From an uncultured Bacteroidales bacterium (GTDB taxonomy: Bacteria > Bacteroidota > Bacteroidia > Bacteroidales > UBA11471), in contig CANQDQ010000005.1 in assembly GCA_947593515.1 (NCBI GenBank), forward strand, positions 1 through 64,000: DNA of 64,000 nucleotides, read 5' to 3'. How positions within the stretch are numbered: the first letter of the stretch is position 1; each line of letters opens with the position of its first letter. Of this stretch, positions 61,638-64,000 are shown in pieces. Under the pieces are notes generated by a model, which was given only the letters and a program-made list of their open reading frames with translations, had not been told where the DNA came from and did not search any database. Position numbers and translations under genes: made by a program.

Positions 61638-61729
61638 CGCAGAGCGCATCGTTTTCGTTCGGAAAAAGTCGGAAAGAAAAGTTTTTCCGATACCGAAAAA
61701 TGCTTCCCTTTCCGCTTGCTTTTATCCCG

Positions 61730-62803
61730 TTATTTGAATGCGACGTGTCCCGGACTCACTCCGGCAAATACCGTATTTTCTATTTCCCCGTCGGGCGTGA
61801 TGAAATATACCTTTCCCGACGTTGTATAGTCGCCGGCATCGGTTACCACCAACTTTTTCGTTATCGGATTCACCGTCAGGCTGTACGGCGCTACGCCTTC
61901 GGGAATGAAATGCCCTTCGCTCACGGCTTGGCTGTTCAAGTCGATGGTGTGGCTCGTGTAGGTAGTTTTGCCTGTTACATCGCTCCATTCCGATGAGTAG
62001 ACGTAGGCGATGTCGTCGTCCATACCGATGTCGGAAGCGGCGATGTTCAGCGTTTTCACCGTTTCGGTAGCAAGGTCGATGACGTAGAGATTCGACGGAA
62101 TATCTCCATAATTTCCGCGCGAGGTAACATAGAGATTGCCTTTGCCGTCGGCTTTGAGGTGATGCAGGTTTATCGCCACCTCTATTTTTTTTGATTCCGT
62201 GAACGTGGCGAGGTCGATTACCGATACCGTGCTGTCGTATTCTCCCGAAAGGTAGCTGTAGCCGCCGGAATTGGCGACGTAGAGTTTTCCGCCGACGACA
62301 GCCATTTCTTCTGGCTCGCGACCTACGCTTACGCTATCGACCACTTTGGCGGCGGCAATATCTATTTTATAAACTTGCGCAGTGTATGAACTTACATACG
62401 CGTAGCCGCCCTCGAAGCAGATGTAACGGCAGTTGGGCACATCGACGCCGGCAATGTGTTTGGCGCTGTCGGCGGTCATGATTTCGACCTTGTGCGAACC
62501 GTTCATTACGGCATACAGACGGTTTTCGTAGATTTTCAAATCCGTACCTGTACCGCCCAGCTCCATGGCGACTTCGGGATTGCGCGACGGATAGATATTG
62601 GTATAATACGTTCCGTCTTCGGCATCGAAGAAGTCGAGTGTCGCATTGTTTTGACCATAGTTGCCTTCGTTGAGCAGATAGAACGAACCGTTGCCGGGTG
62701 TCGTCGTTTGAGTGTCAGGCAGAAGCAGTTTTTCGTCTTCGTTGTTGCAGCCGCTCAGGAGAGCTGCCGCGCATAACCATGTGCATAAAAGACTTTTTTT
62801 CAT
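61730..62803 (-). CDS. BtuG-like/YncE beta-propeller lipoprotein
   Basis: A 357-aa lipoprotein (lipobox LLSGC, Cys about 19) built of seven-bladed propeller-type repeats such as YICFEGGYAYVSSYTAQVYKID, KLYVANSGGYSYLSGEYDSTVSVID and NLYVTSRGNYGDIPSNLYVID. It opens with SFYLLNEGNYGQNNATLDFFD, close to the opening I recall for BtuG, the surface protein that captures cobalamin for BtuB in Bacteroides. B12 binding is inferred from the resemblance alone; no riboswitch or btuB is within the window. It lies 106 bases downstream of another gene on the same strand. Confidence 0.78.
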   Translation of the reverse strand: MKKSLLCTWLCAAALLSGCNNEDEKLLLPDTQTTTPGNGSFYLLNEGNYGQNNATLDFFDAEDGTYYTNIYPSRNPEVAMELGGTGTDLKIYENRLYAVMNGSHKVEIMTADSAKHIAGVDVPNCRYICFEGGYAYVSSYTAQVYKIDIAAAKVVDSVSVGREPEEMAVVGGKLYVANSGGYSYLSGEYDSTVSVIDLATFTESKKIEVAINLHHLKADGKGNLYVTSRGNYGDIPSNLYVIDLATETVKTLNIAASDIGMDDDIAYVYSSEWSDVTGKTTYTSHTIDLNSQAVSEGHFIPEGVAPYSLTVNPITKKLVVTDAGDYTTSGKVYFITPDGEIENTVFAGVSPGHVAFK

Positions 62804-62909
62804 ACGTAGATAGTTTTTAGGTGTTTAAGGGAACGTTTATTTTTTAATGCAAAACGGGTGCAAAGATACGACTTTTTTCAGTTGTGAGCTTTTTGTCTTT
62901 GCAGTCGTT

Positions 62910-64000
62910 TCATTGTTTGAGAAGCGGGGCATATCCGCTGCCCGACGACGTGGAGATGCGCACCATGTACAGCCCAGCCGACAGTGTTTCCACCGATACC
63001 GGTTCTCCTTTTTCCACCGGCGAGGAGAGCAGCCGCTGCCCGTCAAGGCTGAAAATGTCGACCGTCACGCTTTCTTCCGTATTTATCGTAAAATACCGTT
63101 GGGCGGGATTGGGGTAGATGCGGTATGTTTTTTCGGACATGGCAGTTTCTCGGTTGCTTGAAAGTCCCGAAACGGTTACGGATATTTCTTTCTCTACGGT
63201 TTTGCCGTTGGAGTTGAATACGACCGTCAGGGTCGCGGTGCCGTTACCGACCGGCTCTGCGATGAGCGAATCGTTTTCGATGCGGGCATCGAGCACGGCT
63301 TTATTTGTCGTAATCACCGATTTCACGATTGTGCAGGCAAGATTGTCGTCGTCGGACACTTTGTCGCCCAAATAGAGCGAGAAACGACGCTGTTCGGAGT
63401 CGAAGACGATTTTGTCGGGAAATTCATCAGAGACGACCGGTGCGGCAGTGTCGGGAAAAATGACTAACGCCGGAAACCAGTAATTGCTTTCCAAGTCGTA
63501 TTTGCCGGCGACTTTCCACGTTTCTCCGCCGTTTTTTGAAAGGCGAAGCATACGGTATTTCCGGCTTGTGTTCGAGCGATATATCATGGCATATATATCG
63601 TCGGTTACAGGGTGTATGCGGAATCCGGCATGATATAACGTCCAACTTCCGTCGTCGTACGTTCCGAAATCGAAAATTTCGGAACTCGATTCGTTGTCGA
63701 TGTCGTAACAATAGATGACGTCCTGTCCCCACCAATCGTTTGTTTGGGAATAAGCCCAATAGATTTTGTTCTCCTGATAGGAGGCACAAAACGGGTCGGC
63801 TGTCCACGCATACCACGATTCCGGCAGCGGCACGGGAACAGGGTGCTGTTCGGTTTTCAGCGTGTAGGGGTCGAGGCATACGAGGTTGTCGTTGCTGCTG
63901 AGCCACAGATTTCCGTCACGGGCGGGAATGACAGAGTTGTATTTTCCTTCGATGATGGTTTCCAGTGTATGCGTTTCCGTGTCGATAACCAGCAAGCCTT
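62910..64000 (-). CDS. T9SS-secreted beta-propeller-type protein (partial, 5' end outside window)
   Basis: The readable part has about 363 codons; the TTG listed as its start at 63995 is an internal Leu codon. The N-terminal portion reads as propeller repeats (NLWLSSNDNLVCLDPYTLKTEQH, YAMIYRSNTSRKYRMLRL). It is followed by an Ig-like region (about 190-275) and a type A T9SS sorting domain (about 290-361; YRIYPNPAQRYFTIN, VDIFSLDGQRLLS, GLYMVRI). It would be secreted through the outer membrane by type IX secretion. Same strand as the BtuG-like gene and probably the same locus. Confidence 0.8.
   Translation of the reverse strand, partial: GLLVIDTETHTLETIIEGKYNSVIPARDGNLWLSSNDNLVCLDPYTLKTEQHPVPVPLPESWYAWTADPFCASYQENKIYWAYSQTNDWWGQDVIYCYDIDNESSSEIFDFGTYDDGSWTLYHAGFRIHPVTDDIYAMIYRSNTSRKYRMLRLSKNGGETWKVAGKYDLESNYWFPALVIFPDTAAPVVSDEFPDKIVFDSEQRRFSLYLGDKVSDDDNLACTIVKSVITTNKAVLDARIENDSLIAEPVGNGTATLTVVFNSNGKTVEKEISVTVSGLSSNRETAMSEKTYRIYPNPAQRYFTINTEESVTVDIFSLDGQRLLSSPVEKGEPVSVETLSAGLYMVRISTSSGSGYAPLLKQ

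Noticed and set aside
61669-61690. Hairpin TCGGAAAAA/TTTTTCCGA after folK
   Set aside because: Long loop and no T run after the stem on either strand; too weak to call a terminator.

Overview
The window looks like a chromosome segment of a Bacteroidales bacterium. Four things point there: the recurring Bacteroidetes-type promoter (TTTG, about 19 bases, TAnnTTTG), families largely confined to the phylum (DUF4827, DUF3853, DUF2027-Smr, a T9SS type A sorting domain), an NBU1-type att core, and the local gene orders nrnA-DUF4827-glmM and ftsK-lolA-trxB. By eye the chromosomal part is near 50% GC, clearly richer than the first 5 kb. That would suit a Barnesiellaceae-like genome, but this genus-level idea is a guess.

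Bases 1-5110 are the end of an integrated mobile element of NBU1 type. It carries a partial AAA ATPase, a DUF3853 helix-turn-helix protein, an unknown 345-aa protein, a YhcG/DUF1016 nuclease-like protein and a tyrosine recombinase, all on the minus strand. It ends at CCTGTCTCTCCGCCA, the 3' end of a tRNA and the core I recall for NBU1. Next to the junction (5.2-6.7 kb) are a STAS/GHKL two-gene regulatory module and a decayed lipoprotein gene.

From 6.9 to 21.2 kb, envelope and central metabolism genes alternate: a Wza-like exporter and Wzz-like protein, glyA, a pyrB-pyrI-flavin reductase operon, a GT2/GT39 glycosyltransferase pair, an OPT peptide transporter, and an MBOAT acyltransferase with a partner. 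The pyr operon has a 55-codon leader ORF that runs through an intrinsic terminator and overlaps pyrB by ATGA. This is a translation-coupled attenuator and, I think, the most interesting signal in the window.

From 21.3 to 35.6 kb are housekeeping operons: nrnA-DUF4827-glmM, a DUF3298 lipoprotein with rsmG and an MBL hydrolase, cvfB, queA-queF, a DUF2027-Smr protein, a zinc-less sirtuin, two FKBP isomerases, an Lrp regulator, ribF and mscL. From 35.6 to 48.4 kb come two tandem paralogous lipoproteins, ftsK-lolA-trxB, dxs-trkA-trkH and mutS2. The gap after mutS2 holds a well-formed promoter-to-terminator unit without a convincing gene, a candidate small RNA.

From 48.8 to 64 kb are an acidic unknown protein with rsmI, an abundant-looking coiled-coil lipoprotein, gdhA, a six-gene tolC-macA-ABC-histidine kinase-LytTR operon, a YidE/AspT-type transporter, folK, and the edge of a BtuG-like (cobalamin capture) locus whose next gene is secreted by T9SS and runs off the window. 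No rRNA, intact tRNA or CRISPR array was seen.
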